Below, in pieces: positions 50,624-59,284 of a stretch of DNA of 64,000 nt (position 1 is its first letter; every line of letters begins with the position of its first letter). The notes beneath the pieces were generated by a model, which worked only from the letters and a program-made list of their open reading frames with translations, was not told the origin of the DNA and ran no database searches. The stretch spans positions 248,001-312,000 of the forward strand of contig BMSW01000007.1 in the NCBI GenBank assembly GCA_014649355.1. Reading direction: 5' to 3'. The DNA comes from Streptomyces althioticus (lineage in GTDB: Bacteria; Actinomycetota; Actinomycetes; Streptomycetales; Streptomycetaceae). A program made the translations under genes and the position numbers.

Positions 50624-51559
50624 ATGAGAAAACCTCTCGTCGTCGCGCTCTGCGCCCTGGCACTCGCCGGCGCGGGCGCGACCCCCGCGGTCGCCGCCGC
50701 GCCTTCCCCCACGGGCGCGGACACGACCACGGGCACGGCCCCGGCCACGTCGCTGACGGACGTCGTCAACGACACGGTCGGGGCCGTCGCGGACACCCTG
50801 TCGGGGCTCACCGCGCCGAAGTCGGCCGCGGTGGACTTCGCGGGCACCGTCTCGCTGAGCAACTGCTCCGGCTCCGTCATCCGCATGCCGGACTCGGCCG
50901 CCTCCGACCCGGCGCTGGTGCTCACCAACGGCCACTGCCTGGAGAGCGGCTTCCCCTCGCCCGGGCAGGTCCTCACCGACCGCGCGTCCAGCCGCGCCTT
51001 CGGCCTGCTGAACGCCTCCGGAGCCAAGGTCGCCACCCTGCGCGCCGACCGGCTGGTCTACGCGACCATGACCGACACCGACGCGGCGATCTACCGCCTG
51101 AACACCACGTACGCGCAGATCAAGAGCTCGTACGCGATCGACCCGCTCACCCTCAGCAGCTCCCGCCCGGCCGCCGGCACCGCCATCAGCGTGGTCTCCG
51201 GCTACTGGAAGCGGATCTACAGCTGCTCCGTCGACGGCTTCGTCCACCGGCTGAAGGAGGGCGACTGGACCTGGAAGGACTCGGTCCGCTACACCTCCGC
51301 CTGCGACACCATCGGCGGCACCTCCGGCTCCCCGGTGGTCGACGACGCCACCGGCGAGGTGGTCGCCGTCAACAACACCGGCAACGAGGACGGCGCCCGC
51401 TGCACGGTCAACAACCCGTGCGAGGTCGACGAGAACGGCGGTGTCACGGTCCGCCAGGGCATCAACTACGCCCAGCAGACCTACCCCTTCACCGCCTGCT
51501 TCACCACCGGCAACCGCCTCGACCTGAGCGCGAGCGGCTGCACCGTGCCCAAGCCCTGA
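50624..51559 (+). CDS. Secreted trypsin-like serine protease
   Basis: 311 residues. Signal peptide at about 1-26 (MRKPLVVALCALALAGAGAT, cut near AVAAAP). A short Thr/Ala-rich propeptide-like region precedes the S1-type protease domain from about 65. The catalytic triad reads His104 (VLTNGHC), Asp153 (DTDAAIYRL) and Ser234 (GGTSGSPVV). Cys pairs are expected (NCSGS...GHC; CSVDG...SACDT). GAGGGG precedes ATG 50624. No regulatory neighbour; function is probably extracellular proteolysis. Confidence 0.9.
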   Translation: MRKPLVVALCALALAGAGATPAVAAAPSPTGADTTTGTAPATSLTDVVNDTVGAVADTLSGLTAPKSAAVDFAGTVSLSNCSGSVIRMPDSAASDPALVLTNGHCLESGFPSPGQVLTDRASSRAFGLLNASGAKVATLRADRLVYATMTDTDAAIYRLNTTYAQIKSSYAIDPLTLSSSRPAAGTAISVVSGYWKRIYSCSVDGFVHRLKEGDWTWKDSVRYTSACDTIGGTSGSPVVDDATGEVVAVNNTGNEDGARCTVNNPCEVDENGGVTVRQGINYAQQTYPFTACFTTGNRLDLSASGCTVPKP

Positions 51560-51580
51560 CGGGCCCGGCGGGGCGGGCGG

Positions 51581-53191
51581 TCAGCGCGGGGTCCTGCGCA
51601 CCGCCCGCCCCGCCAGCACGTCCGTGCGCCGCCCGTCCTCGATCACGAACCGCCCGTCGACCATGACGTACGGGATGCCCGTGGGCAGCGTGCGCGGCTC
51701 GGCGAAGGTCGACCCGGCGTCCACCGTCCGCGGGTCGAACAGCACCAGGTCCGCCTTGTACCCCTCGCGCACCAGCCCCCGGTCCGGAAGCCCGAGCCGC
51801 GCCGCCGGCCGCGAGGTCAGATGCGCCACGCACTCCTCCAGCGACAGCACCCCCAGCTCCCGCACGTAGTGGCCGAGGTAGCGGGGGAACGTCCCGTACG
51901 CGCGCGGGTGCGGCTTGGCGCCCTGGAGGATGCCGTCCGAACCCCCGGTGTGCACCCGGTGGCGCATGATCGCCCGCACGTTCTCCTCGTGGCCCACGTG
52001 CTGGAGGATCGTCGGGGCCAGCCTGTCCTTCAGCAGCAGCTCCCGCGCCACCGCCCAGGGCGTCTCGCCGCGCGCCCGCGCCGACTCCAGCACCGTCCGG
52101 CCGACGTACTCGTCCAGCGCCGGGTCGCCGACCCCGGAGATCTCGATGGTCTCCCACTCCACCGGCACCCCGTGGCAGCCGTCCGATCCGGTGACCTCCA
52201 GGCCGTGCCGGATCCGCTCCGCCGTCGCCTCGTCCGCGAGCCGCCGCAGCACCGCCTCCGGGCCGCCCTCGCTCGCCCAGCTCGGCAGCAGCGCCACGAG
52301 AGTCGTGCAGCCGGGGGTGTACGGATAGGTGTCCAGGGTGATGTCGGCGCCCGCGTCCAACGCATCGTCGAGCAGCGCCAGCAGCTCGGGCGCCCGGCCC
52401 TTGTTCACCCCGAAGTTCATGGTGGCGTGTGCCAGATGCAGCGGGCAGCCCGCCTCCCTCGTGAGGGCCACCATCTCCGCGTACGCCTCCAGCGCGCCGG
52501 CGCCGTAGGACCGGTGGTGCGGGCAGTAGTAGCCGCCGTACGACGCCACCACCCGGCACAGCTCGGTCAGTTCGGCGTCCGGGGCGTACATGCCGGGCGT
52601 GTACGTCAGCCCCGACGACATGCCGACCGCTCCCTGCTCCATGCCCTCCGCGACCAACTGCCGCATCCGGTCCAGCTCTTCGGGCGTGGCCTCCCTGTCC
52701 TCCCAGCCGACGGCGAGCGCGCGCACCGTGCCCTGAGGGATCAGGTACGCCGCGTTCACCGCGACGCCCCGGTCCAGCCGGTCCAGGTACTCGCCCACCG
52801 ACCGCCAGTCGACATCCACGTCGTCACCCGGGCCGTTCCACCCGGCGATCGCCCGCCGCACCTCGCCCAGCGTCCGGTCGTCCACCGGCGCGTACGACAG
52901 GCCGTCCTGGCCCAGCACTTCGAGGGTGACGCCCTGCGCGGCCTTCGCGCTGTGGTCGGGATCCCGCAGCAGCGCCAGGTCACTGTGCGCGTGCATGTCG
53001 ATGAAGCCCGGGGCCAGCACCAGCCCCTCCGCGTCCAGCTCGCGCCGCGCCTTCGGACGCTGGCAGCCCGCGTCCGCCGCCTCCTTGACGATGGAGACGA
53101 TGCGTCCGCCGTCCACCACCACGTCCGCGCGGTAGGAGTAGTCGCCGGAGCCGTCGACGACGTCCGCGTCCCGGATGACGAGCTCTTCCAC
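51581..53191 (-). CDS. N-acyl-D-amino-acid deacylase family amidohydrolase
   Basis: 536 residues, D-aminoacylase family. It removes an acyl group from the N of a D-configured amino acid. The metal site HxH is His67/His69 in GFIDMHAHSD; other family marks are GMSSGLTYTPGMYAPDAEL, YCPHHRSYG, HLAHATMNFG, TLDTYPYTPG and HTGGSDGILQG. GTG 53191 has AGGAGG seven bases upstream, overlapping the stop of the PLP enzyme gene, so both are co-translated. In this cluster the substrate may be an N-acetylated amino sugar acid rather than an N-acyl-D-amino acid; that is inference. Confidence 0.9.
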   Translation of the reverse strand: MEELVIRDADVVDGSGDYSYRADVVVDGGRIVSIVKEAADAGCQRPKARRELDAEGLVLAPGFIDMHAHSDLALLRDPDHSAKAAQGVTLEVLGQDGLSYAPVDDRTLGEVRRAIAGWNGPGDDVDVDWRSVGEYLDRLDRGVAVNAAYLIPQGTVRALAVGWEDREATPEELDRMRQLVAEGMEQGAVGMSSGLTYTPGMYAPDAELTELCRVVASYGGYYCPHHRSYGAGALEAYAEMVALTREAGCPLHLAHATMNFGVNKGRAPELLALLDDALDAGADITLDTYPYTPGCTTLVALLPSWASEGGPEAVLRRLADEATAERIRHGLEVTGSDGCHGVPVEWETIEISGVGDPALDEYVGRTVLESARARGETPWAVARELLLKDRLAPTILQHVGHEENVRAIMRHRVHTGGSDGILQGAKPHPRAYGTFPRYLGHYVRELGVLSLEECVAHLTSRPAARLGLPDRGLVREGYKADLVLFDPRTVDAGSTFAEPRTLPTGIPYVMVDGRFVIEDGRRTDVLAGRAVRRTPR

Positions 53192-53202
53192 GGTCCTGCC
53201 TC

Positions 53203-54468
53203 CTAGAAGAAGGTGCGGATGTAGTCGACGACCGTGCCGTCCGCCTCCGCCACGGGGATGAGCAGCCACTTGTCGAAGGACGTGCAGGGGTGGGACAGCC
53301 CGAGCCCCACCCAGTCTCCCACTTCCAGATCCGCCTCCGAAGAGGTGCGCAGCCACGCGTGCTGGTCGGACAGACCGGTCACCTCGATGCCGGTGGCCGG
53401 CCGCTCCGCCCCGTCCCGGCGCACCACCCGGGCCACCGGAAGATCCAGGTCGTACGCGGCGTCCCGCTTGCCCGCGTTGGTGAACGCCTGCTCCGCCGAC
53501 GGCCGGGACACCACCTGCGTCCACAGCCGGAACGCCGGCTCCAGACCGCCCTCGCCCGGCACCCGGTTGAAGGGCGTCAGCCGCTGGTAGTGCCCGTCGT
53601 CGTGCGACACGTACGCACCGGACCGCAGGAGCTTCAGCACCGGCGCCGACAGCTCCGGCACCTCCGCGAAGACGTCCGCGACCGCGTCGAACCAGGCGCT
53701 GCCGCCCGCGCTCACCACGATCTCGTCCAGCCCCGTGAACCTGCCCGCCTTGTCGAAGTCCACGGCCAGCGCCACCAGCCGCCGCAGCCAGGCCCGCACC
53801 CGCTCCGGGTCGGCCTGCGGCACCTCGCCCTCGTACCCGGCGACCCCGACCAGCCGCAGCGCCCGCGCCCCGGCCACGGCGTCGGCGACGGCCGCGCACT
53901 CCGCCTCCGTCCGCACGCCCGTGCGCGCGCCCTCGTCGGCCGCCAGCTCGACCACGACGTCCACCGGCCGGGACGCCCCGGCCAGCGCCGCGTCCATCAG
54001 CTCGACCCCGCGTACGGAGTCGACGTAGCAGACGAACCGGAACGCCGGGTCCGCGTCCTGTTCGGCGGCGATCCAGCGCAGGGCCGCCGCGTCCACCAGC
54101 TCGTTCGCCAGGAAGACCCGCTCGACCCCGAACTCCCGGGCCACGCGCACCTGATGGGGGACGGCGAGCGTGATGCCCCACGCGCCCCGCTCGATCTGGC
54201 GGTGGAAGAGCTGCGGCGCCATGGAGGTCTTGCCGTGTGGCGCGAACGCCAGCCCGTGCCGCTCGGCGAACGTCTCCAGCGCCGCCAGGTTGTGCTCGAG
54301 ACGCTCGGCGGACAGCGCGAGCACCGGGGTGGTGAAGCCGCCGGTGAAAAGGTTCCGGCGCTGCGCGGCCAGCTCCCCGACCGTGAGGTCCGCGGCGTCC
54401 GGCGGGAGGCCCTTGAAGCGGTGACCGACCCGTTCCTCGGCGAGGCGGGCGAGAGCATCGAGGACCAT
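53203..54468 (-). CDS. D-serine dehydratase-like PLP enzyme (DSD/D-threonine aldolase fold III)
   Basis: 421 residues, alanine-racemase-like fold type III. PLP Lys80 is in APHGKTSMAPQ. Near the C-terminus, SHPC (about His393/Cys395, in GLGLSHPCTSFDKW) matches the zinc-binding His-x-Cys of eukaryote-type D-serine dehydratases, so beta-elimination of a D-alpha-amino-beta-hydroxy acid is the expected chemistry. ATG 54468 has GGGAGG upstream. First gene of the minus-strand pair; next to a KDG-type kinase and a GntP permease, so D-glucosaminate to KDG is a strong candidate reaction. D-Ser/D-Thr deamination is the alternative. Confidence 0.88.
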   Translation of the reverse strand: MVLDALARLAEERVGHRFKGLPPDAADLTVGELAAQRRNLFTGGFTTPVLALSAERLEHNLAALETFAERHGLAFAPHGKTSMAPQLFHRQIERGAWGITLAVPHQVRVAREFGVERVFLANELVDAAALRWIAAEQDADPAFRFVCYVDSVRGVELMDAALAGASRPVDVVVELAADEGARTGVRTEAECAAVADAVAGARALRLVGVAGYEGEVPQADPERVRAWLRRLVALAVDFDKAGRFTGLDEIVVSAGGSAWFDAVADVFAEVPELSAPVLKLLRSGAYVSHDDGHYQRLTPFNRVPGEGGLEPAFRLWTQVVSRPSAEQAFTNAGKRDAAYDLDLPVARVVRRDGAERPATGIEVTGLSDQHAWLRTSSEADLEVGDWVGLGLSHPCTSFDKWLLIPVAEADGTVVDYIRTFF

Positions 54469-54489
54469 GGAGCCTCCCTGATCAGGCGC

Positions 54490-54519
54490 GTTGCGCATCT
54501 TGCAACAGTCATTGCGTAT
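54490..54519. promoter_or_regulatory. Repeated TTGC half-sites in the divergent promoter (IclR operator candidate)
   Basis: TTGCGC at 54491, TTGCAA at 54500 and TTGCGT at 54512, with GTTGC-GCATCTT-GCAAC forming an inverted repeat at 54490-54506 and TTGCGCAT/TTGCGTAT a direct repeat 21 bases apart (two helical turns). It lies 22 bases upstream of the minus-strand operon start, where the IclR protein of the cluster would be expected to act. Confidence 0.55.
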
Positions 54520-54601
54520 ATCGCTCACCGCTGTCTAACATCTCCGCCACACGCGGTCAACGGACACCGCGCCCCCCGCCCCGACGAGGAGCCCCGCCAT
54601 C

Positions 54602-55675
54602 GTGACCGTCACCGGAACCGGCAACGCCCCCGACGTCGTGGACGTCGTCGCGCTCGGCGAGTCCATGGTGACGTTCCTGCCCGCCCGGCCCGGCCGCCTC
54701 GCCGACGTCCCCTCCTTCCACCGGTCGATCGGCGGCGCGGAGTCCAACGTGGCGTGCGCCCTCGCGGCGGCCGGCCACACCACGCGCTGGGTCAGCCGCG
54801 TCGGCGCGGACGGCTTCGGCGACCACCTCGTCGAGGCGATCGGCGCGTACGGCGTCGACGTGTCCCACGTCCGCCGCGACCCGTCCCGCCCCACCGGCGT
54901 CTACTTCCGCACGGCGGGCGACCGGGCGGACGACGCCCACGAGGTCGCCTACTACCGCGCGGGCTCGGCGGCGTCGGCGATGTCGCCTGCCGGCGTGGAC
55001 CTGGACGCGGTGCGCGCGGGACGCGTCCTGCACCTGTCGGGCATCACGGCGGCGCTCTCCCCGGACTGCCTGGCCCTGATGCGCGAGCTGACCGCCCCCC
55101 GGCCGGGGCGCCCGTTGATCTCCTTCGACGTGAACCACCGCCCGGGATTGTGGGGCGAGGGCCGGAATCCGGATGTGCTGCTGGAGCTGGCGCGCGGGGC
55201 GGACATCGTGTTCGTGGGGGAGGACGAGGCGCTCCAGGCATGGGGGCTGCGCGGCGCCCGTGCGGTACGGGAGGCCCTTCCCGAACCTGAGATCGTGGTC
55301 GTCAAGCAGGGCAAGGGCGGAGCGGTCGCCTTCGACAAGGACACCGACGGCCTGTGCGAGGACGCCGACGGCACGGCGACGTTCGTACGCGCCCTGCACG
55401 TCGACGTCGTCGCGGCGGTCGGCGCCGGCGACGCCTTCGCCGCCGGTTTCCTCTCGGCCACCCTCCGGGGTCTGCCCGTTCGGGACCGCCTGCGCCACGG
55501 CCACCTCGCCGCCGCCGCCACCCTCACCACCCCCGGTGACCTGACGACACCCCCACCCCGTCCCCTCGCCGACCGCCTCGCCGCCCTCGACGCCCCCGCA
55601 TGGGAGACACTGCGACTCGGCCCCGGCTGGACGGACGCCGACGCAGAGGCCGCAGAGGAGGCACCCACCCCATGA
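54602..55675 (+). CDS. PfkB-family sugar kinase (2-keto-3-deoxygluconate kinase type)
   Basis: 357 residues. N-terminal VVALGESMVTFLPA and HRSIGGAESNVACALAAAG are typical of KDG/ribokinase-type kinases. The catalytic GAGDAFAAGF with its Asp base is intact. SFDVNHRPGLW (FDxNxRxxLW) is the pattern that marks KDG kinases. It would phosphorylate a keto-deoxy sugar acid at O6. GTG 54602 has GAGGAG upstream. Its stop overlaps the IclR start (ATGA). It heads the plus-strand operon. Confidence 0.92.
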   Translation: MTVTGTGNAPDVVDVVALGESMVTFLPARPGRLADVPSFHRSIGGAESNVACALAAAGHTTRWVSRVGADGFGDHLVEAIGAYGVDVSHVRRDPSRPTGVYFRTAGDRADDAHEVAYYRAGSAASAMSPAGVDLDAVRAGRVLHLSGITAALSPDCLALMRELTAPRPGRPLISFDVNHRPGLWGEGRNPDVLLELARGADIVFVGEDEALQAWGLRGARAVREALPEPEIVVVKQGKGGAVAFDKDTDGLCEDADGTATFVRALHVDVVAAVGAGDAFAAGFLSATLRGLPVRDRLRHGHLAAAATLTTPGDLTTPPPRPLADRLAALDAPAWETLRLGPGWTDADAEAAEEAPTP

Positions 55676-56430
55676 GCCAGACCGTAGACCGCGCCCTGAG
55701 CATCCTTCCGCTGCTCGCGGAGGGCCCCGCCGACCTCGGCCAGGTCGCCGACCGCCTCGGCGTGCACAAGTCCACGGCCCTGCGCCTGCTCCGCACCCTG
55801 CACGAGCACGGCCTGGTCTACCGCCAGTCCGACCAGCGCTACCGCCTCGGCGCCCGCCTCTTCGCCCTCGCCCAGGAGGCGATGGAGAACCTCGACGTGC
55901 GCGAGATCGCCCACGCCCACCTCGTACGCCTCAACGAGCAGTGCGGGCACACCGTGCACCTCGCCGTGTACGAGGAGAACGAGGTCCTCTACATCGACAA
56001 GGTCGAGAGCCGCTACCCGGTCCGCATGTACTCGCGCATCGGCAAACCCGTCGCCATCACCGTCGCGGCCGTGGCCAAGCTGCTCCTCGCCGACCTGCCC
56101 GAACACGAGCGCCGCGCCCTCGCGGAGAAGCTCGACTACCCCATGTACACGCCCCGTTCGACGCCCCACGCGGCCGCGTTCCTCCAGGAGCTGGCCGCGG
56201 TGCGCGAACAGGGCTGGGCCACCGACCTCGGCGGCCACGAGGAGTCCATCAACTGCGTCGCCGCGCCGATCCGCGGCGCCGACGGCCGGGTGGTCGCCGC
56301 GATGTCGGTCTCCGCGCCGAACGTCGTCGTCACCGCCGACGAGCTCCTCACCCTGCTCCCGCTGGTGCGCCGTACCGCGGACGCCATCAGCGGCGAGTAC
56401 TCCGGCCGGACCCCGGCAGAACCGACGTAA
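55672..56430 (+). CDS. IclR family regulator of the cluster
   Basis: 252 residues. N-terminal winged HTH: SQTVDRALSILPLLAEGPAD, LGQVADRLGVHKSTALRLLR, TLHEHGLVYR. The C-terminal IclR effector domain (EEVLYIDKVES-like ENEVLYIDKVES, PVRMYSRIGKP, LPEHERRAL) binds small acids such as sugar acids or keto acids. ATG 55672 overlaps the kinase stop by four bases. It should control both divergent arms through the TTGC sites at 54490-54519. Confidence 0.93.
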   Translation: MSQTVDRALSILPLLAEGPADLGQVADRLGVHKSTALRLLRTLHEHGLVYRQSDQRYRLGARLFALAQEAMENLDVREIAHAHLVRLNEQCGHTVHLAVYEENEVLYIDKVESRYPVRMYSRIGKPVAITVAAVAKLLLADLPEHERRALAEKLDYPMYTPRSTPHAAAFLQELAAVREQGWATDLGGHEESINCVAAPIRGADGRVVAAMSVSAPNVVVTADELLTLLPLVRRTADAISGEYSGRTPAEPT

Positions 56431-56442
56431 GGACACCCCCGC

Positions 56443-56853
56443 ATGACCGAGAAAGTCGCGCTGATCCCGAAGACCCACACCACCCCGCCCGCGAAGTTCT
56501 CGCACGGCGTCCGCAAGGGCAACATCCTCCAGGTCGCCGGCCAGGTCGGCTTCCTGCCGGCCGAGGAGGGCAAGCCGCCCACGCCCGCCGGTCCCACCCT
56601 GCGCGAGCAGACCCTCCAGACCCTCGCCAACGTCAAGGCGATCCTCGAGGAGGGCGGCGCGAGCTGGGACGACGTGATGATGATCCGCGTCTACCTCACG
56701 GACGTGGACCACTTCGCGGAGATGAACGACCTCTACAACACGTACTTCGAGGAGCAGGGCCTCACCCAGCCCCCGGCCGCCCGCACGACCGTCTACGTCG
56801 GTCTCCCCGCCGGCCTCCTCATCGAGATCGACGCGCTCGCCGTCCTCGGCTGA
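56443..56853 (+). CDS. RidA family imine/enamine deaminase
   Basis: 136 residues, full length. It hydrolyses reactive enamines and imines released by PLP dehydratases. Typical segments: LQVAGQVGFLP, ANVKAILEEGGASWDDVMMI, RVYLTDVDHFAEMN, PPAARTTVYVGLPAG (the conserved Arg) and LIEIDALAVLG. ATG 56443 is 12 bases after the IclR stop. Its presence directly supports deamination by the PLP enzyme of the cluster, which would release an unstable aminoacrylate-type intermediate. Confidence 0.94.
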   Translation: MTEKVALIPKTHTTPPAKFSHGVRKGNILQVAGQVGFLPAEEGKPPTPAGPTLREQTLQTLANVKAILEEGGASWDDVMMIRVYLTDVDHFAEMNDLYNTYFEEQGLTQPPAARTTVYVGLPAGLLIEIDALAVLG

Positions 56854-57000
56854 GCCGCCTCACCACCCGCACACCGTACGTCGTCACGGCACGGCGCCCC
56901 GCACCCCGGGACGCCGTGCCGCGATCCCCCTGCCCGGCCGTGCCTTCCGGGGGGGGACCCCCAGACCCCCGAGACCATGCCCTTACCCAGAGGACCCCCG

Positions 57001-58485
57001 ATGTCCCATCCGTTCCTCCCGCTCGCCGCCTCCGCGCCCGAGACACCACCGCACACCGGAGGACTGCTCCTCCTGATCGACGGCACCGCCGGCCTGCTCA
57101 CCGTGGCCGCCATCGGTATCGCCCTGCTGCTCTTCCTGATCATCAAGGTCCGCCTCCAGCCGTTCGTCGCGCTGCTCGGCGTCTCCATAGCCGTCGGCCT
57201 GCTCGCGGGACTGTCGGTCACCGAACTCTTCGGCACCGTGCAGAAGTCGGACGCGGTGTCCACCATCGAGTCCGGGATGGGCGGCATCCTCGGCCATGTC
57301 GCGATCATCATCGGCCTGGGCACCATGCTCGGCGCGATCCTCGAAGTCAGCGGCGGCGCCGAGGTGCTGGCGAGCCGGCTGCTCGGGCTGTTCGGCGAGA
57401 AGCGGGCGCCCCTCGCGATGGGCCTGACCGGTCTCATCTTCGGTATCCCGGTCTTCTTCGACGTCGGCATCTTCGTCCTCGCGCCGATCGTCTACGCGGC
57501 CGCCAAGCGGTCCGGCAAGTCGGTCCTCCTCTACTGCCTCCCCCTCCTCGCCGGCCTCTCCGTCACGCACGCCTTCCTGCCCCCGCACCCGGGCCCGGTG
57601 GCCGCCGCCGGACTGCTGCACGTCGACCTCGGCTGGGTCATCCTCATGGGCGTCGTCTGCGGCCTCCCCGCCGTCGTCGCCGCGTGGGTGTACTCCGCCT
57701 GGATCGGCAAGCGCATCTTCGTCGCCGTGCCGCAGGACATGGTGGAGGCCGCGCAGGAGGCCAAGGACGCCGTCGCCGCCGAACAGCGCGCGTCGGGCGT
57801 GCGGCCGCGTGAGACGCCGGTGCCGCTCGGCACGGTCCTCGGCATCATCGGCACCCCGCTCCTGCTCATCCTCGCGGCGACCTTCTCCTCCATCGCGCTG
57901 GACGAGTCCACCCTGCGCTCGGTCATCGAGTTCTTCGGCCACCCGTTCGTGGCCCTCACCCTCGCCCTGTTCCTCGCGTACTACCTGCTCGGCATCCGGC
58001 GCGGCTGGTCCCGCAAGTCCCTGGAGACGGTGTCCACTTCCTCGCTGAAGCCGGTCGGCAACATCCTGCTGGTGGTCGGCGCGGGCGGCGTCTTCGGCGC
58101 CGTCCTCAAGGGAAGCGGGGTCGCGCAGGCGCTGTCGGACACCTTCAACGACGTCGGCCTGCCCGTGATCGTGCTGTCGTACCTGATCTCCGTGGTGCTG
58201 CGGGTGGCGCAGGGCTCGGCGACCGTCGCCATCGTCACCACGGCCGGCATCGTGGCGCCGCTGCTGTCCGAGGGCGACCACTCGCAGGCGTTCGTCGCGC
58301 TCGTCATCATGGCCATCTCGGCGGGCTCGATCTTCGCCTCGCACGTCAACGACGGCGGGTTCTGGATGGTCGCCAAGTACTTCGGCATCAGCGAGCGGGA
58401 CACGCTGAAGTCGTGGACCGTGCTGGAAAGCGTGCTGTCCGTCGCCGGGTTCGTGGTCGCGGCGGCGCTGAGCATGGTGGTGTGA
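57001..58485 (+). CDS. GntP family gluconate/sugar-acid:H+ symporter
   Basis: 494 residues, about 12 transmembrane helices. GntP traits: LGTMLGAILEVSGGAEVLAS, GIPVFFDVGIFVLAPIVYAA (substrate/proton part), HAFLPPHPGPVAAAGLL, and ASHVNDGGFWMVAKYFG near the end. It imports aldonates such as gluconate; homologues accept related sugar acids. ATG 57001 follows AGAGGACC. It closes the plus-strand operon and would bring in the substrate of the cluster. E. coli GntT/DsdX-type members show that the family also includes a D-serine permease. Confidence 0.95.
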   Translation: MSHPFLPLAASAPETPPHTGGLLLLIDGTAGLLTVAAIGIALLLFLIIKVRLQPFVALLGVSIAVGLLAGLSVTELFGTVQKSDAVSTIESGMGGILGHVAIIIGLGTMLGAILEVSGGAEVLASRLLGLFGEKRAPLAMGLTGLIFGIPVFFDVGIFVLAPIVYAAAKRSGKSVLLYCLPLLAGLSVTHAFLPPHPGPVAAAGLLHVDLGWVILMGVVCGLPAVVAAWVYSAWIGKRIFVAVPQDMVEAAQEAKDAVAAEQRASGVRPRETPVPLGTVLGIIGTPLLLILAATFSSIALDESTLRSVIEFFGHPFVALTLALFLAYYLLGIRRGWSRKSLETVSTSSLKPVGNILLVVGAGGVFGAVLKGSGVAQALSDTFNDVGLPVIVLSYLISVVLRVAQGSATVAIVTTAGIVAPLLSEGDHSQAFVALVIMAISAGSIFASHVNDGGFWMVAKYFGISERDTLKSWTVLESVLSVAGFVVAAALSMVV

Positions 58486-58586
58486 CCCCGGCGGGCGCGG
58501 TGACGCGCGGTGCCCGTGTAGGCGTCCGATAACGAAGTCGGGGCTGGCTGTGACACGCACAGGATCGTCGACCATACTCCTGCGGT

Positions 58587-59171
58587 GTGGAGCAGCGCAT
58601 AGGTTCGAGCAGCAGCAAGCCCCTGGAGGGCGCCGGGTTCGACCCGGCCTTCATCCCCGGGCTCACCGCGCCCGCGACCGGCCGCGAGGAGGAGGCGGAG
58701 GACACGAAGGACGCGCCCGGCACGGACGAGGACGTGGCCGTCGACGACACCGCGACGGTAGCCGCCCCGGAGGCCGAGGAGTCCGACGGCTCCCCGGCCG
58801 CCGGTGACGACGAGCCGGAACCCGCCCCCGACGGACCCGCCTTCGAGGCGTCCGACCGCCGTGCCGCCCTCGTCGCCGACCACCGCGGCGTGCGGCTGAA
58901 GCTGGACGACCAGGAGTGCGAGTTCCGCTGGGACGAGATCGGCGCGGTGGAGACGGAGACGGCCCGCTTCGGCAAGCGGTTCACCGTCACCGTCCACACC
59001 CCCGACCGGCGTTGGTACCCGATCGAGATCGAGGCCGACTCACGCCGCCGGTTCGCCGAGTGGGACGCCGCCCTGGACAAGGTCCTCGACGCGTACTTCG
59101 ACGACGGCGCCGAGGCGGCGGCCGACAAGGACGACGCCGAGGTCGAGGCCGAGACCGCCGACCGGGTCTGA
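58587..59171 (+). CDS. Hypothetical protein with C-terminal PH-like domain
   Basis: 194 residues. The N-terminal 90 are acidic and disordered (EEEAEDTKDAPGTDEDVAVD). From about 95 there is a compact domain: RRAALVADHRGVRLKLDDQE, CEFRWDEIGAVETETARFGK, RFTVTVHTPDRRWYPIEIEA, with beta strands and a final helix (RRRFAEWDAALDKVLDAYF), like a bacterial PH domain. The GTG at 58587 has no clear ribosome binding site; CATACT lies about eight bases upstream, so the mRNA may be leaderless. Conserved in streptomycetes as I recall; function unknown. Confidence 0.75.
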   Translation: MEQRIGSSSSKPLEGAGFDPAFIPGLTAPATGREEEAEDTKDAPGTDEDVAVDDTATVAAPEAEESDGSPAAGDDEPEPAPDGPAFEASDRRAALVADHRGVRLKLDDQECEFRWDEIGAVETETARFGKRFTVTVHTPDRRWYPIEIEADSRRRFAEWDAALDKVLDAYFDDGAEAAADKDDAEVEAETADRV

Positions 59172-59254
59172 CGTGGGGACGCCCGGCGCGGCGACGTACG
59201 CCGTCGCCGTGCGGCCAGGGGGAACCGGTGAAGATCCCGGCACGCCCTCTTGTG

Positions 59255-59270
59255 GGACGGGCACCCGTCC
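59255..59270 (+). promoter_or_regulatory. Inverted repeat ahead of the NRAMP-like gene
   Basis: GGACGGG-CA-CCCGTCC, 7-bp arms around 2 bases, ending 14 bases before ATG 59285. If the ATG start is right this is a leader hairpin or operator; if GTG 59228 is the start it lies inside the coding region. Confidence 0.4.
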
Positions 59271-59284
59271 GCTTTCTTGACCCC

